64,000 bases of DNA from CAVUNY01 sp963843535 (GTDB lineage: Bacteria; Chloroflexota; Anaerolineae; Anaerolineales; Anaerolineaceae): contig CAWJKU010000004.1 of the NCBI GenBank assembly GCA_963843535.1, positions 1,322,676-1,386,675 on the forward strand, given 5' to 3'. Numbering within the stretch: position 1 is the first letter of the stretch; each line of letters opens with the position of its first letter. Position numbers and translations under genes: made by a program. This document shows positions 8,410 to 18,100 of this stretch, in pieces. Under the pieces are notes generated by a model. That model did no database searches. It saw only the letters and a list, made by a program, of their open reading frames with translations, and was not told the DNA's origin.

Positions 8410-9509
8410 GGCGCGCTTTTTTGTAAGGGTTGGTCTTTAGATCGGCCGGGGCGGCTGCCGGAATGATCGGAGCGATTGATGGAGATCAGTTCCCGCAATG
8501 ATCGGTAGAATGGGTGGTAATCACCCTGATTTTGAATGAGTGAAGCAGATGAACCGGTATCCGATGGATTGAGACTGCTGAGAAAGGCAACGCCGATATA
8601 CAGCTGCGATTTCAATTGGCTATAAGCCTGGCTGTACCAGGTGCTCTGCGCGGTTGGATCCTGATATTTTTGATCCTCAGAATTAAGGGCACCGCTTGGT
8701 GGGGATAGATGAGTGATCCAGATCAGGCCGCTCTCATGACCGTTATTCAACATCACCTGGCGGATATTCTCGTAGCGGCGTAGCACGCGATTTTCCGATT
8801 TATCTGGCGCTTGAAGAGGTTCGCCTGTCAGCTCACTGGCCTGGACACTCACGATTGTCACCGCGTCGCGCAATCCTCTGTCATAAAGCGATTGCAGGAA
8901 GTCTGCATCATCGATATCCTGGGCCTGGCTCTCAGCCTCAGCCACCACCGGTTTCAATCCCCCACCCACAAGGCGAACCTGCAGGTTCGATTTTTTTATC
9001 GCTGAACTCATCGTGGTGACAAGCTTCATGTATGCCTGGGAATCTGGCTTACGCCCCCACCCCTGCAGAGTATTTGATCCGGGAAAGAGTTCAACGGCCT
9101 GCACAACCTTGGGATAGCGTTTCAAGAGTTGCAGGATGAATTGGGCAGTCTGGTCCGCTCCGGGTCCTTGTGCAGAAAGGGCCCAATCCGGAGCTTCTGT
9201 CAGGCTGACCATCACTGGTAATTGGCTGCGTGAGGCTGCCTCAAGAACAGGATCCAGGCGGGACCAATCTACAGATCCGGCTTTCGGTGCAACGGATCGC
9301 CAGGAAAGATCGAAACCTAACCAATCGAGCTGAAGATCGCTGGCCAGGTGGACACCCTCAACGGTATATTGTCCATTGAGGTTCAGGTGAGCTCCGTATC
9401 CGAATTCCGCAGAACCCGGCGCTCCACGAGCAGCGAGCACAGACCCGAGTGGAGTCAGCGCCAGAAGAACCGCTGCCAGGAACAGAAAGAGCACCAAACG
9501 TAGACGCAT
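8406..9509 (-). CDS. Secreted TIM-barrel protein, glycoside-hydrolase-like
   Basis: A 367-aa exported protein with a signal peptide (LVLFLFLAAVLLALTPLGSVLAA). The mature part looks like the (beta/alpha)8 barrel of clan A glycosidases: FGYGAHLN, LDWLGFDLSWRSVAPKAG, LPVMVSLTEAPDW, VQAVELFPGSNTL and MLNNGHESGLIWITH. The NEP motif that carries the acid/base Glu in that clan is not seen; ELFPGSN sits where it would be expected. It may therefore be a degenerate, carbohydrate-binding member. Its start is 5 bases after the stop of the small membrane protein and its stop overlaps the next gene. Confidence 0.75.
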   Translation of the reverse strand: MRLRLVLFLFLAAVLLALTPLGSVLAARGAPGSAEFGYGAHLNLNGQYTVEGVHLASDLQLDWLGFDLSWRSVAPKAGSVDWSRLDPVLEAASRSQLPVMVSLTEAPDWALSAQGPGADQTAQFILQLLKRYPKVVQAVELFPGSNTLQGWGRKPDSQAYMKLVTTMSSAIKKSNLQVRLVGGGLKPVVAEAESQAQDIDDADFLQSLYDRGLRDAVTIVSVQASELTGEPLQAPDKSENRVLRRYENIRQVMLNNGHESGLIWITHLSPPSGALNSEDQKYQDPTAQSTWYSQAYSQLKSQLYIGVAFLSSLNPSDTGSSASLIQNQGDYHPFYRSLRELISINRSDHSGSRPGRSKDQPLQKSAP

Positions 9510-9514
9510 GAGAA

Positions 9515-9730
9515 TTACCTCGCTAACAACCAGTAAATGAACATACCGTTAGAAAATCCTAAAAAAGCCAGACCACCGCCGACCAGATATCGGTGTAAGG
9601 GGGTGGTTTTCCGGACGAGGCGATAAGAAAACTGAACGCTTTTTTGAAGAATGGGGGACGCGCTTAATGTCGGGATAGCCCAATCCCAAAAATGGAGTTC
9701 CATTCTGCGGGAGAAATCAACAATGGTCAT
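9515..9730 (-). CDS. Small single-helix membrane protein of unknown function
   Basis: The 71-aa protein has a basic, aromatic N-terminal half (SRRMELHFWDW, SYRLVRKTTPLHRY) and one hydrophobic helix at the C-terminus (YLVGGGLAFLGFSNGMFIYWLLA). I chose ATG at 9730 since GGAGG lies 6 bases upstream; a GTG at 9742 overlaps that site. A positively charged cytoplasmic part plus one helix, close to an FtsZ-like gene, could suit a membrane tether, but this is inference from position only. I recognise no family. Confidence 0.7.
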   Translation of the reverse strand: MTIVDFSRRMELHFWDWAIPTLSASPILQKSVQFSYRLVRKTTPLHRYLVGGGLAFLGFSNGMFIYWLLAR

Positions 9731-9750
9731 TTTGACCTCCACAGTACAGA

Positions 9751-9969
9751 TTATCGAGATGCTGTTAATTTGACGATTTTTCCCTCGGATGAGGCAACGA
9801 CACGGACCGTTTGGCGGAGTGTTTTTCCATCGGCGGTTTTCGCAGATCCGGTGAAGATCAACAGGAATTGCCCTCCCGCATAAGGCTTAACTTGCGGTTG
9901 GCTTCCCTTTAAACCTGGGAAACGTTGAAAAACATGCTTCGAGACTTGGTCGATCGAATGAGTATCCAT
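9751..9969 (-). CDS. Small cytoplasmic protein of unknown function
   Basis: The 72-aa protein has no signal or membrane helix. It reads as a small alpha/beta domain: SIDQVSKHVFQRFPGL, then strands around GGQFLLIFTGSA, LRQTVRVVAS and KIVKLTASR. It starts 10 bases after the FtsZ-like stop and ends 20 bases before the start of the small membrane protein, so it is likely co-transcribed with both. No family recognised. Confidence 0.65.
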   Translation of the reverse strand: MDTHSIDQVSKHVFQRFPGLKGSQPQVKPYAGGQFLLIFTGSAKTADGKTLRQTVRVVASSEGKIVKLTASR

Positions 9970-9979
9970 GGCAGGAAAT

Positions 9980-11125
9980 CTAGCGCATCCGGCGCCGCAT
10001 AAAGGCTGGGAGATCGAGATCAGACCGCTGGTGGATCATTTCTATCGGTGCACTCTCTACCATAGGTTGAGGTTCCATCACAGCTTCCACTTCCACAGGG
10101 ACTGGTTCGGCCTGTTTGCGGGCTACAAATGGTGATTGAACTGCGGTCGCACCCAGGCCGGTAATGACCAGGATCACTTCCACCCGGTCGCCCATGCGGT
10201 TATCCGTAATTACACCGGGAATGATCTCGGCTTGATTATTTGTTTTTTCTTGTAAGAATGTCAGTGCTTCAGCCACTTCCACGAAGGTCAGGTCCTGGCC
10301 GGCGGTAAAGTTGGCGATAATCCCAGTCGCATTTTCCAGGCTGACAGTCTCTATCAAAGGATGATGCAACGCACGTTCTACGGCTTGCAGGGCTTTGCTC
10401 TCGCCTTGACCATGGCCGATTGCCATTAGAGAGCCGCCTCCTAACTGCATTACCTGACGGACGTGAGAAAAATCGACATTGATCAGCCCGGGTTGGGTGA
10501 TCAATTCGGTTATCCCCTGGATGCCCTGGCGTAAAATGTCATCCGCCATGCGGAATGTCAGCTCAATTGGCAGGTCGCGGGGAGCGACTTGCAGCAGGCG
10601 ATCATTGGGGACCGTGATCAGTGTATCAATATGCTGGCGCAGATTGGCCAATCCCTGGCGCGCATTCTGTTGGCGGCGCCCAACTTCAAAAGTGAACGGC
10701 ATGGTGACAATGGCGATCGTCACCGCGCCGAGGTTGCGCGCAACCCGGGCGGCGATCGGTATGGAACCTGTACCGGTTCCGCCCCCCATGCCGGCGGTTA
10801 AGAAAACCATATCAGCGCCAACCAGCGCCTTATTCAACTCCGAATAACTTTCTTCGGCCGCCGCTTCACCGACCCGTGGGTCCCCACCTGCGCCTAAACC
10901 CCGGGTCAGGCGCGGGCCAAGCTGGACTTTGGTAGGCGCCAGTGAATTTTTCAACGCCTGACTGTCCGAATTGGCCGCGATGTATTCCACACCGCTCAGG
11001 CCTAACTCGATCATTCGATTGACTGCATTGCAGCCCCCGCCGCCCAGCCCAATTACTTTTAGAACTGGCAATTGGGCAATAAGTGATGTTCGTTGGGATG
11101 ATTTCGCGCTTAATGGCATATTCAT
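9980..11125 (-). CDS. ftsZ: FtsZ-like tubulin-family GTPase with altered T7 loop
   Basis: The 381-aa protein is a clear FtsZ: VIGLGGGGCNAVNRMI, the tubulin signature MGGGTGTG, PNDRLL, a helix ending RQGIQGITELI, and a C-terminal peptide DLPAFMRRRMR like the ZipA/FtsA-binding tail. FtsZ polymerises with GTP and hydrolyses it when the T7 loop of the next subunit (N-x-D-x-x-D) completes the site. Here the loop reads NVDFSHV: the second Asp is His, and the codon is clearly CAC. The GAGGDP, VTMPFTFEVGRR and NSDSQAL segments also differ from the usual forms. It is not next to ftsA or other wall genes, but in a cluster with TIM-barrel and small proteins. It could be a second FtsZ with weak turnover. 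Confidence 0.9.
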   Translation of the reverse strand: MNMPLSAKSSQRTSLIAQLPVLKVIGLGGGGCNAVNRMIELGLSGVEYIAANSDSQALKNSLAPTKVQLGPRLTRGLGAGGDPRVGEAAAEESYSELNKALVGADMVFLTAGMGGGTGTGSIPIAARVARNLGAVTIAIVTMPFTFEVGRRQQNARQGLANLRQHIDTLITVPNDRLLQVAPRDLPIELTFRMADDILRQGIQGITELITQPGLINVDFSHVRQVMQLGGGSLMAIGHGQGESKALQAVERALHHPLIETVSLENATGIIANFTAGQDLTFVEVAEALTFLQEKTNNQAEIIPGVITDNRMGDRVEVILVITGLGATAVQSPFVARKQAEPVPVEVEAVMEPQPMVESAPIEMIHQRSDLDLPAFMRRRMR

Positions 11126-11128
11126 GAT

Positions 11129-12478
11129 TCACCTCTCCGCAAGTTGTGTTGCAATACTTGTGCCATCTCCTACGATCCGCCGGATTTTACATCCTGATAG
11201 AATGAGCTTTTCAATCTGTGCGTCTGAAAAAGATTGGTGATTGCCGATAATGGTTACATTTCTGGCTAAAACGGCTTCATCCAGTGAAAACCCTACCGTC
11301 GGCATATTCTTCTTGACAAAGGGCCGGATCACCTCCAGATGCCAATCAGCCACGCCCCATTCAAATGTGGGTAGAAGCAGGTAATGGTCAATCGGATGGT
11401 TGGGATCCGGGGTATTTTTTGCCTTTCCGGAATCTGGCTGCCTGGATTGCGCCAGCTTATTAAATTCTTTGAGAGATTGGATTGTGGCGGAAAAATTTTC
11501 TGGTATCCCATACCAGGCCTGAGAAGCCCCTGATTCTTCAGGTTCTGCGGAAAGTATCCAGTAATTGCAGGCGATCACATTGGGCGGCACTGCGCCAAAC
11601 GATGACAACGTCTCATCAAGTTCATTATTTTTTCCCGCTTCCAACAATCTGGCAATCACCAGATTATTTTGGCGGTGTTCATCCTGAGTGTATGCGACGT
11701 TTTCATCTTTCAATGGATCACCCGGCGTGCCTGCGCCAAACAAGATCATCGGACATTCGCGTTCCAATACTGTGAGGCTGATTTCGCGGTACCAGTCCAT
11801 AATGCGAAATCCGATATGATCTTGCTGCTCAGGAGGGGTGAAATAGGGCCGCACCGCGGTCCATTTTTGGGCGCCTCCAGCTCCCCAATTCAAATCGTGA
11901 TGTTGATCAAAGACGTACGCGCTGATCACCAGTTTTTCCAGTAAATTGGCTGGATTGCGGCGTATGAGGCTTGATAGCATGGACTTTAAGAAAGACGTAT
12001 CCCAGTAACTGCCCCCCGGTTCCAGCGGCGGCAAAATAGGGATCAATCCTTCATCCAACGCGGATGTTGCAATCGGTAAGAAGCGGTCAAGAAAGCGTTC
12101 TACCAGGTCCTGGCGAGCCCAGGTTGCTTTCGTCCATGAGCGATAAGCATTAGGGCGATCGAACAGCTTTATGCCGTGCGCTCCCCACCGGGAATAGGCT
12201 TTAAAAAGCAGGGAAAGGTCGCTGATCGCCACTGGTTTTGACAGTGATAGGTCAAAATCGATCAGGGGTTCGATCCCTGCGTCCACGATCCCACGGATGA
12301 ATTGTTCTGGAATTGCCCGGTCGATTGGTGATTTGAGTACCAGCCACGAGATCCCCATGGCAGTTAATTCGGGCACCCACTTCACCAGATCTGCCTCGCG
12401 ATAATGCAGCGAGTCCTGGAAGTAATGAAAACCCAGGCGTGAGGAATGAGTGGGAAAAGGAAAAAAAATGCTATCCAT
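11129..12478 (-). CDS. Predicted TIM-barrel protein, first gene of the FtsZ-like cluster
   Basis: A 449-aa soluble protein with no signal. Segments such as SRLGFHYFQDS, LTAMGISWLVLKSP, DAGIEPLIDFDLS, WGAHGIKLFDRPN and LIPILPPLEPGG follow the strand order of a (beta/alpha)8 barrel, similar in style to the secreted barrel at 8406-9509. The last 60 residues (VGFSLDEAVLARNVTIIG onwards) look like a separate small alpha/beta domain. Catalytic residues cannot be assigned. ATG at 12478 begins the conserved-looking part; a frame open to 12529 would run towards the divergent gene. Its stop lies 3 bases from the FtsZ-like start. Confidence 0.7.
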   Translation of the reverse strand: MDSIFFPFPTHSSRLGFHYFQDSLHYREADLVKWVPELTAMGISWLVLKSPIDRAIPEQFIRGIVDAGIEPLIDFDLSLSKPVAISDLSLLFKAYSRWGAHGIKLFDRPNAYRSWTKATWARQDLVERFLDRFLPIATSALDEGLIPILPPLEPGGSYWDTSFLKSMLSSLIRRNPANLLEKLVISAYVFDQHHDLNWGAGGAQKWTAVRPYFTPPEQQDHIGFRIMDWYREISLTVLERECPMILFGAGTPGDPLKDENVAYTQDEHRQNNLVIARLLEAGKNNELDETLSSFGAVPPNVIACNYWILSAEPEESGASQAWYGIPENFSATIQSLKEFNKLAQSRQPDSGKAKNTPDPNHPIDHYLLLPTFEWGVADWHLEVIRPFVKKNMPTVGFSLDEAVLARNVTIIGNHQSFSDAQIEKLILSGCKIRRIVGDGTSIATQLAER

Positions 12479-12562
12479 AGAGTTTATCCAATGTCTCGAT
12501 AATTTTGGCAGGTGTTTATGTGGATACAAGAATTATGCCAATTCGAAATAATGCTTATCCTC

Positions 12563-12571
12563 TGCTATAAT
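12563..12571 (+). promoter_or_regulatory. Extended -10 promoter, likely leaderless transcript
   Basis: TGCTATAAT is an extended -10 (TGn plus TATAAT) with no clear -35. It ends 9 bases before the ATG at 12581, so transcription would begin at or within a few bases of the start codon. Confidence 0.55.
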
Positions 12572-12580
12572 ACTCATTCT

Positions 12581-13516
12581 ATGATCCTGGTTACAGGCGG
12601 CACAGGCTTTATCGGACGTTCATTGGTAAAAGAGCTAGTCTCCATTGGAAAACCTGTGCGTTTGTTGCTGCGACCATCGCGTGAATCACCCAGGTTGCCG
12701 CGGGGTGAGGCGGTGGATGTGGCTGTTTCCAGTTTGAAAGATGAAAAAGGCCTCCGTTCGGCTCTAAAAGGAGTGGACATAATTTTTCACCTGGCTGGGG
12801 TAGAACGCCAGGGAAGCCGTTCAGACCTGGAAAGAATCGACGTAGATAGCAGCCGTACTCTGGCTGCGGTCGCAAAACAAGCCGGCGTCGAAAGAATTTT
12901 TTATATCAGCCATTTAGGAGCCGACCGGTCGTCTGCTTATCCTGTTTTGAAAGCGAAAGCCCTGGCGGAGCATTTTTTTCTCAACAGCGGTGTTGGGTAC
13001 ACAATCTTCCGGTCGGGACCGGTTTTTGGACACGGCGACCAATTTACCACCGGCCTGGCAAATTTGCTGAAAATCACTCCAGGTATATTCTTGGTCCCCG
13101 GAGATGGACACAGCCTTGTTCAGCCAATATGGATTGATGACCTGGTTGCTTGTTTAAATGTAGCGCTTGAGGATCGAACAACGGTAAATCAAATATTCGA
13201 GATTGGGGGAAGCGAGTATTTAACCTTCCGAGAAATTCTGGAGTTGTTGATGCAGGCTACAGGATACCGCAGGATTCTTATGAATTTTCAACCCGCTTTC
13301 CTGCGCTCATTAACTTTGTGGCTTGAGCAAACTTTTCCTAAATATCCGCTTTCTTTGTTCTGGCTCGATTACCTGGCGGCAGACCGTACCTGTCCAATCG
13401 ATGTTTTGCCGCGCCAATTTGGTGTCATTCCGGCGCGTTTTAACCAAAACCTGGATTATCTTCACCCGGGCACAAGATCGAAAAGAATACTTTTTCAACG
13501 GCAAACTAATAATTAA
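12581..13516 (+). CDS. NAD(P)-binding epimerase/dehydratase-like protein (atypical SDR)
   Basis: The 311-aa Rossmann protein starts with ILVTGGTGFIGRSLV, the glycine-rich NAD(P) motif, followed by a basic patch RLLLRPSRES, VDIIFHLAGV and ERIFYISHLGADR. It resembles the NDUFA9/complex-I-associated and ubiquinone-binding atypical SDRs, with no standard YxxxK in the expected place, so it may bind rather than turn over substrate. ATG at 12581 starts exactly at the fold and follows an extended -10. Its stop overlaps the next start (TAATG at 13514-13518), so it is translated with the GH57 enzyme. The link to glycan metabolism is only by position. Confidence 0.8.
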   Translation: MILVTGGTGFIGRSLVKELVSIGKPVRLLLRPSRESPRLPRGEAVDVAVSSLKDEKGLRSALKGVDIIFHLAGVERQGSRSDLERIDVDSSRTLAAVAKQAGVERIFYISHLGADRSSAYPVLKAKALAEHFFLNSGVGYTIFRSGPVFGHGDQFTTGLANLLKITPGIFLVPGDGHSLVQPIWIDDLVACLNVALEDRTTVNQIFEIGGSEYLTFREILELLMQATGYRRILMNFQPAFLRSLTLWLEQTFPKYPLSLFWLDYLAADRTCPIDVLPRQFGVIPARFNQNLDYLHPGTRSKRILFQRQTNN

Positions 13517-14940
13517 TGAGCAATCTAGCTTTCGCTGTGCACGGCCATTTCTATCAACCTCCCCGAGAGGATCCCCTGACAGGTCAAATCCCGCAGGAAC
13601 CAGGGGCCACGCCATACCCCAACTGGAATGAACGGATTCACGATCATGATTACCGTCCTAATGCCGTCCTGGGAAATTTTGAGCGGATTAGTTTTAACAT
13701 TGGCCCTACCTTGCTGGATTGGATGGCAGAATACGATCCGCGCACGGTGCAGCAAATTATCGAGCAGGACCGCTGGAACTTCGAACGGCATGGCGTTGGG
13801 AATGCGATTGCCCAATCTTACAACCACACCATCCTACCTTTAGCCTCGCGCGATGACAAAGTGACCCAAATCCGCTGGGGGATTGCCGATTTCGAGCACA
13901 GGTTTGGGCATGCCCCCCTGGGAATGTGGCTGCCCGAGACCGCCGTTGATGAGGAAACTCTCCAGATCCTCGCGGAGAACAAGATCCGCTTCACAATCCT
14001 TGCTCCTTGGCAGGCAGATACAAATCTGCTGGATACCAGCCAGCCGTATCTCGTCCCGTTAAAAAACAAAAAAAGTATCACGGTTTTTTTCTATGACCAG
14101 GACTTGAGCACGCGCATCAGTTTTGATCCGGCAGCCACCTCAAATGCAGATATGTTTATAAACCAATATTTGCTGCCCAAGTATCACCCCAATGGCAATG
14201 GGACCCCCCAGCTTGTTCTGGTGGCTTCGGACGGAGAGCTGTATGGGCATCACCAGCCTTTTCGCGATAAATTTTTGTCTTACCTGATGAGAGGAGCCCT
14301 GGTACAACAGTCCATCGAAGCCACTTACCCCGCCCTTTGGCTGAAAATGCACCCGCCGATGCGCACGATGGGTATCCGCCAGTTTACATCCTGGAGCTGC
14401 CATCATGGCGTAGTTCGTTGGATGGGGGCATGCGGATGTACAGCGCATGGTGAATGGAAAGCTCCGTTGCGAGCCGCTGTTAATGAAATCGCCGGCTTAA
14501 TTGATACCCAATATTTTGAGTTCACCAGCCGTTTCGTGAAGGACCCGCTCGAGCTGCGCCACGCTTACGTCAAGGTATTTCTGGGCGAAATTTCTTTTGA
14601 AGAATTAATGGCATCTCAGGCGGAAAATATGCCGGATGATGAAAACTTGCGGAAAATCAAGCTGCTGCTGGAAGCGCAATTTGAGAAACAGCGCATGTTC
14701 ACTTCTTGTGGATGGTTCTTCGAAGATTTCGACCGGATCGAGCCGCGCAATAATGTTTCTTACACTGCCCAGGCTATTTGGCTCACATTTTTAGCAACCG
14801 GGGTTGATTTTTCGGACCAGGCCGTTGCTTTGTTGAGAAGGGTGAAAAGCTGGAGAACCGGAAACCGCGCGGATGGAGTTTTCATTAACCATCTAAATCG
14901 GGCGCGCACCAGTCAGAGCTTTGGAAAAACCACAGTGTAG
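13516..14940 (+). CDS. Glycoside hydrolase family 57 enzyme
   Basis: The 474-aa protein has the GH57 motifs: HGHFYQPPRED at residue 9, NFERISFNIGPTL, GMWLPETAVD (in this family the Glu of the WxPE region is the nucleophile), and ASDGELYGHH (the Asp is the acid/base). It belongs with GH57 proteins of the DUF3536 type but is much shorter than the roughly 800-aa members, lacking most of the C-terminal region. GH57 enzymes act on alpha-glucans as amylase, branching or glucanotransferase. It is coupled to the epimerase-like gene and converges on a GH13 gene, which suggests storage-glucan metabolism. No signal peptide. Confidence 0.85.
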   Translation: MSNLAFAVHGHFYQPPREDPLTGQIPQEPGATPYPNWNERIHDHDYRPNAVLGNFERISFNIGPTLLDWMAEYDPRTVQQIIEQDRWNFERHGVGNAIAQSYNHTILPLASRDDKVTQIRWGIADFEHRFGHAPLGMWLPETAVDEETLQILAENKIRFTILAPWQADTNLLDTSQPYLVPLKNKKSITVFFYDQDLSTRISFDPAATSNADMFINQYLLPKYHPNGNGTPQLVLVASDGELYGHHQPFRDKFLSYLMRGALVQQSIEATYPALWLKMHPPMRTMGIRQFTSWSCHHGVVRWMGACGCTAHGEWKAPLRAAVNEIAGLIDTQYFEFTSRFVKDPLELRHAYVKVFLGEISFEELMASQAENMPDDENLRKIKLLLEAQFEKQRMFTSCGWFFEDFDRIEPRNNVSYTAQAIWLTFLATGVDFSDQAVALLRRVKSWRTGNRADGVFINHLNRARTSQSFGKTTV

Positions 14941-15031
14941 GAAAATATACCATCCCCCATATTTTTATTATGAATCACCCTGAAATTAATCTTCAAGGTT
15001 TTTCTGCAACTTCACCCCTAAGCAGAGATTT

Positions 15032-15072
15032 GAAGGGGCTTTTCGGCACGGAACATGCCGAAAAGCCCCTTC
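15032..15072. terminator. Hairpin between convergent GH57 and GH13 genes
   Basis: GAAGGGGCTTTTCGGCA and its exact complement form a 17-bp stem with a 7-nt loop. A short TTTT lies 8 bases after it on the plus strand. The position between convergent genes fits a two-way terminator. The rest of 14941-15180 is a GC-rich stretch with a smaller inverted repeat and no gene. Confidence 0.6.
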
Positions 15073-15180
15073 TCAATCCTTTTCCCCCGCCCACGGGGCG
15101 GGGGATCAAGGGGGTGGGGGCTATTTTGCCGATAAGACACACATCAAGATTAATTCAGGGGTGGGTCATGTTTTGTTCTA

Positions 15181-18100
15181 TTACGGTTTCTGCGTCAATC
15201 CTAACAGCTTATTGACCTGGTAATCTGAGGATTTTTCGGCTTTGATCAGCTTCTGAACAATTTCGTATGCGCCCAGAATGCGTTCGATGGTCGCGGCAGC
15301 TGTCGCCTGAGGTTCCTTGACCCTTTCAAAAACGACTAATGCCATCATCCACCACACGAATTCTTCAAAAGCTTCTTTGTTGAACCAGAGGATATCCTGG
15401 TGACGGTTGATATTAAGGAAATTGCGGATTTCGGCAGAAGACAGCCAGGTTTCCAGAATGGAGACCAGGGATGAGCTGCCCAGACGGGTATACCAGTGGT
15501 GTTCCTGGATGAGCAGGCGAACGATCGCTAAATACCTCGATACGTTGATTTCCTCGGTTCCAAACGAACGGAACGCATCCGTCATTACTTTATTCAACTG
15601 CCATTCATCCATCCAGCTGATTACTCGTAAATTCTCATCCGGTGAAGGGCTCAACAGTTCGAGGTTTGAAAGGAACGCCCAAACATACCAGACTGACCAG
15701 CGGTTAGGATTTTTTTCCAGGCCTTTGAGAATAAAACCAATAGCCTTGGGATAAATTTGAGATCCAGGGAAGGGTATTTGGTCCTCGATCACCGGTAGAG
15801 ATAAGATATCTTTCACCGTTTTCTGCATCTCAGTCGAAAACTCCGGCTGATATTTCACAGAGGGTTCCAGGTAAGCAATTCCCTCCACCAGGTTCTTATA
15901 TTTTTGGCCCGCCTCAGTGAGAACGTCGTTCGAAACATTGGGCTGCTTGGGGCCGCACATCTGAGTCATAAGGTACTGCCAGTAGCCTGCATTGGCAATC
16001 TGGCGGAACGGCTCGAGCACAGGCTGAACGACCAGTTCGCGCATTGCCTCATGGATATCGGGCACTCCCCGTCCGGCGAGATAACTGTTTAATTGGCGGT
16101 ATGACTGCCACTGATCGTCCTCCACCTGGCGAAAATCGAGGAATACGTGGTTCTCATATGCGCGGAGTTCGAGGTAAATGCCGTCCTGAAGGATCTCATT
16201 TGCCGGGCGGATAAATTCTAACCGGGTGGTGTGGTCGCGGAAAATGACAAACGAATTTGAGCCAGGTTTAATCCCCAATCCGTCGCCCAGGGTACGCTGC
16301 ACAATCTGGCGTTGGTCGCTGTCTGATGATTTTACCGAAAACCCAACCGAAGTGCGTATCCAGCCGCGGGCGTCCGCGAACTTATTATGGTAAACAACCA
16401 GGGTGCGCTCGCTGCCCAGCCCGTTTGTATATGCATATACATCTTCGTTCACATATCCATCTGGCGAGAAGAAATCAAACAATAAAAAGTGCTCAACCCC
16501 GGCGAAAAGCGCCCGGCGGTGAAGCAGGGGGAAGATCTCGCGCTGGTGGCGCTCGACCAGGTTCTGATCGATCTGTTCTTCCCAATACGCTTTGCGGAAT
16601 TCCATGCCGTATTTTTCGGTGAAACCTTCAATCTGGCCGTGGCCAAACATCGGCAGGCCCGGCAGGGTGGCCATCAAAGTACAGATGCCGAAATATTTAT
16701 CGCCCTTGCCAAACTGGTCGACCGCGGTGCGCTCATCGGGATTATTCATGAAATTGACATAACGCTTGAGAATTTCGGGATCAAATTCCAGCGTATTCTT
16801 CATCACGGTGCGGTACTTGGCGTTTTCCTCGTTGCGCAGCAGGTTCATAAATGCGCTGTTGTAAACGCGGTGCATGCCCAGCGTGCGTACAAAATAGCCC
16901 TCCATCAGCCAGAAGGCTTCCGCCAGAAGCAGCGTATCCGGAGCTTCTACTGCGGCACGGTCGACGACTTCACGCCAGAATTCAACTGGCATCGCCGCAT
17001 CAAATTGTTCTTTGGTCATGCCGTGTTCTGCCCGCGAAGGGATAGCGCCGCCCGTACCGGGTTCAGGATACCACAGCCGTTGAAAATGGCGTTTTGCCAG
17101 GGTCATGGCAGCATCGAAGCGGATAATTGGGAAGCGGCGCGCCACGCTGAGGATGGTTTGGATGAGTGCCTCTCGCACTTCCGGGTTCAGGTAATTGAGC
17201 TGGGCGGTATCGTTCCACGGCATGGTGGTGCCGTCATTCCCGTGATAGATATAGCGAGTATCCCCGCTAGAATGGTCGTAACGCTTAAAGATCACCGCGG
17301 CATCGCTGCGGTCGAAATAGTGGTCCTCGATATTAATCGATATTCGTCCATCCGGGGATAAATCAGGTCCATTATAGCTGTAGGCAGGATAAGGGCTGTA
17401 ATCTAAAGATAAAAACCAATCGGGATGGTCAACCACCCATTGAGAGTCAATCCCCATGTGATTTGGCACCATATCGCTCGCCAGGCGTATACCGCGCTGC
17501 CAGGCGCGGTCGCGCAGATGCTGGTAAGCCTGTTCACCGCCTAGATCATTCGCGATCCAATACCCGGCCAGAGAATAGGCCGAGGCAATCGCTTCTGGAT
17601 TTCCGCAGTACTGCTTGATTTTCGCGGACGCAGTGCTGCGTTCCCACAACCCGATCAGCCACAAGCCGGTATAACCCCAGCGCGCCAGATTATCCAGTTC
17701 CTCATCCGGTATCTGGTCCAATCTCGTGATCGATCGCTGGTATTTCTTGGAAAGCTGGTCAAGCCAAACAAAGGAATTTTTAGCCATCAACACCAGGCGC
17801 GGCATCCATTCACGATCCTGGGAAAATTTTTCGGGCTCATTTTCTGCCAGCAGCGACCGGTCATATACCGGGATGGGGACCGGGCCTGGGCCAAAAAAGC
17901 CCATTTTTTCTTCTTCTTTAACCAGGTCCAGGCTGGCTAACAGGCGGTATAAAAAGCGCCCCAGCAGATCGGCCCATCGCGTTCGAATATACTCAAGCTG
18001 ACCGGTCAGGGAATGCGGCACAGCGATCGCCGGCGCGCGCAGCATATCGACCAGGTTCTGTTGTTCCGGTCCAAAAGTGGGCTGCTTTTCGAAGAAAGAT

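Noticed and set aside
16489..17361. 290-codon plus-strand frame inside the GH13 gene
   Set aside because: It is antisense to the conserved GH13 barrel and has no family features.
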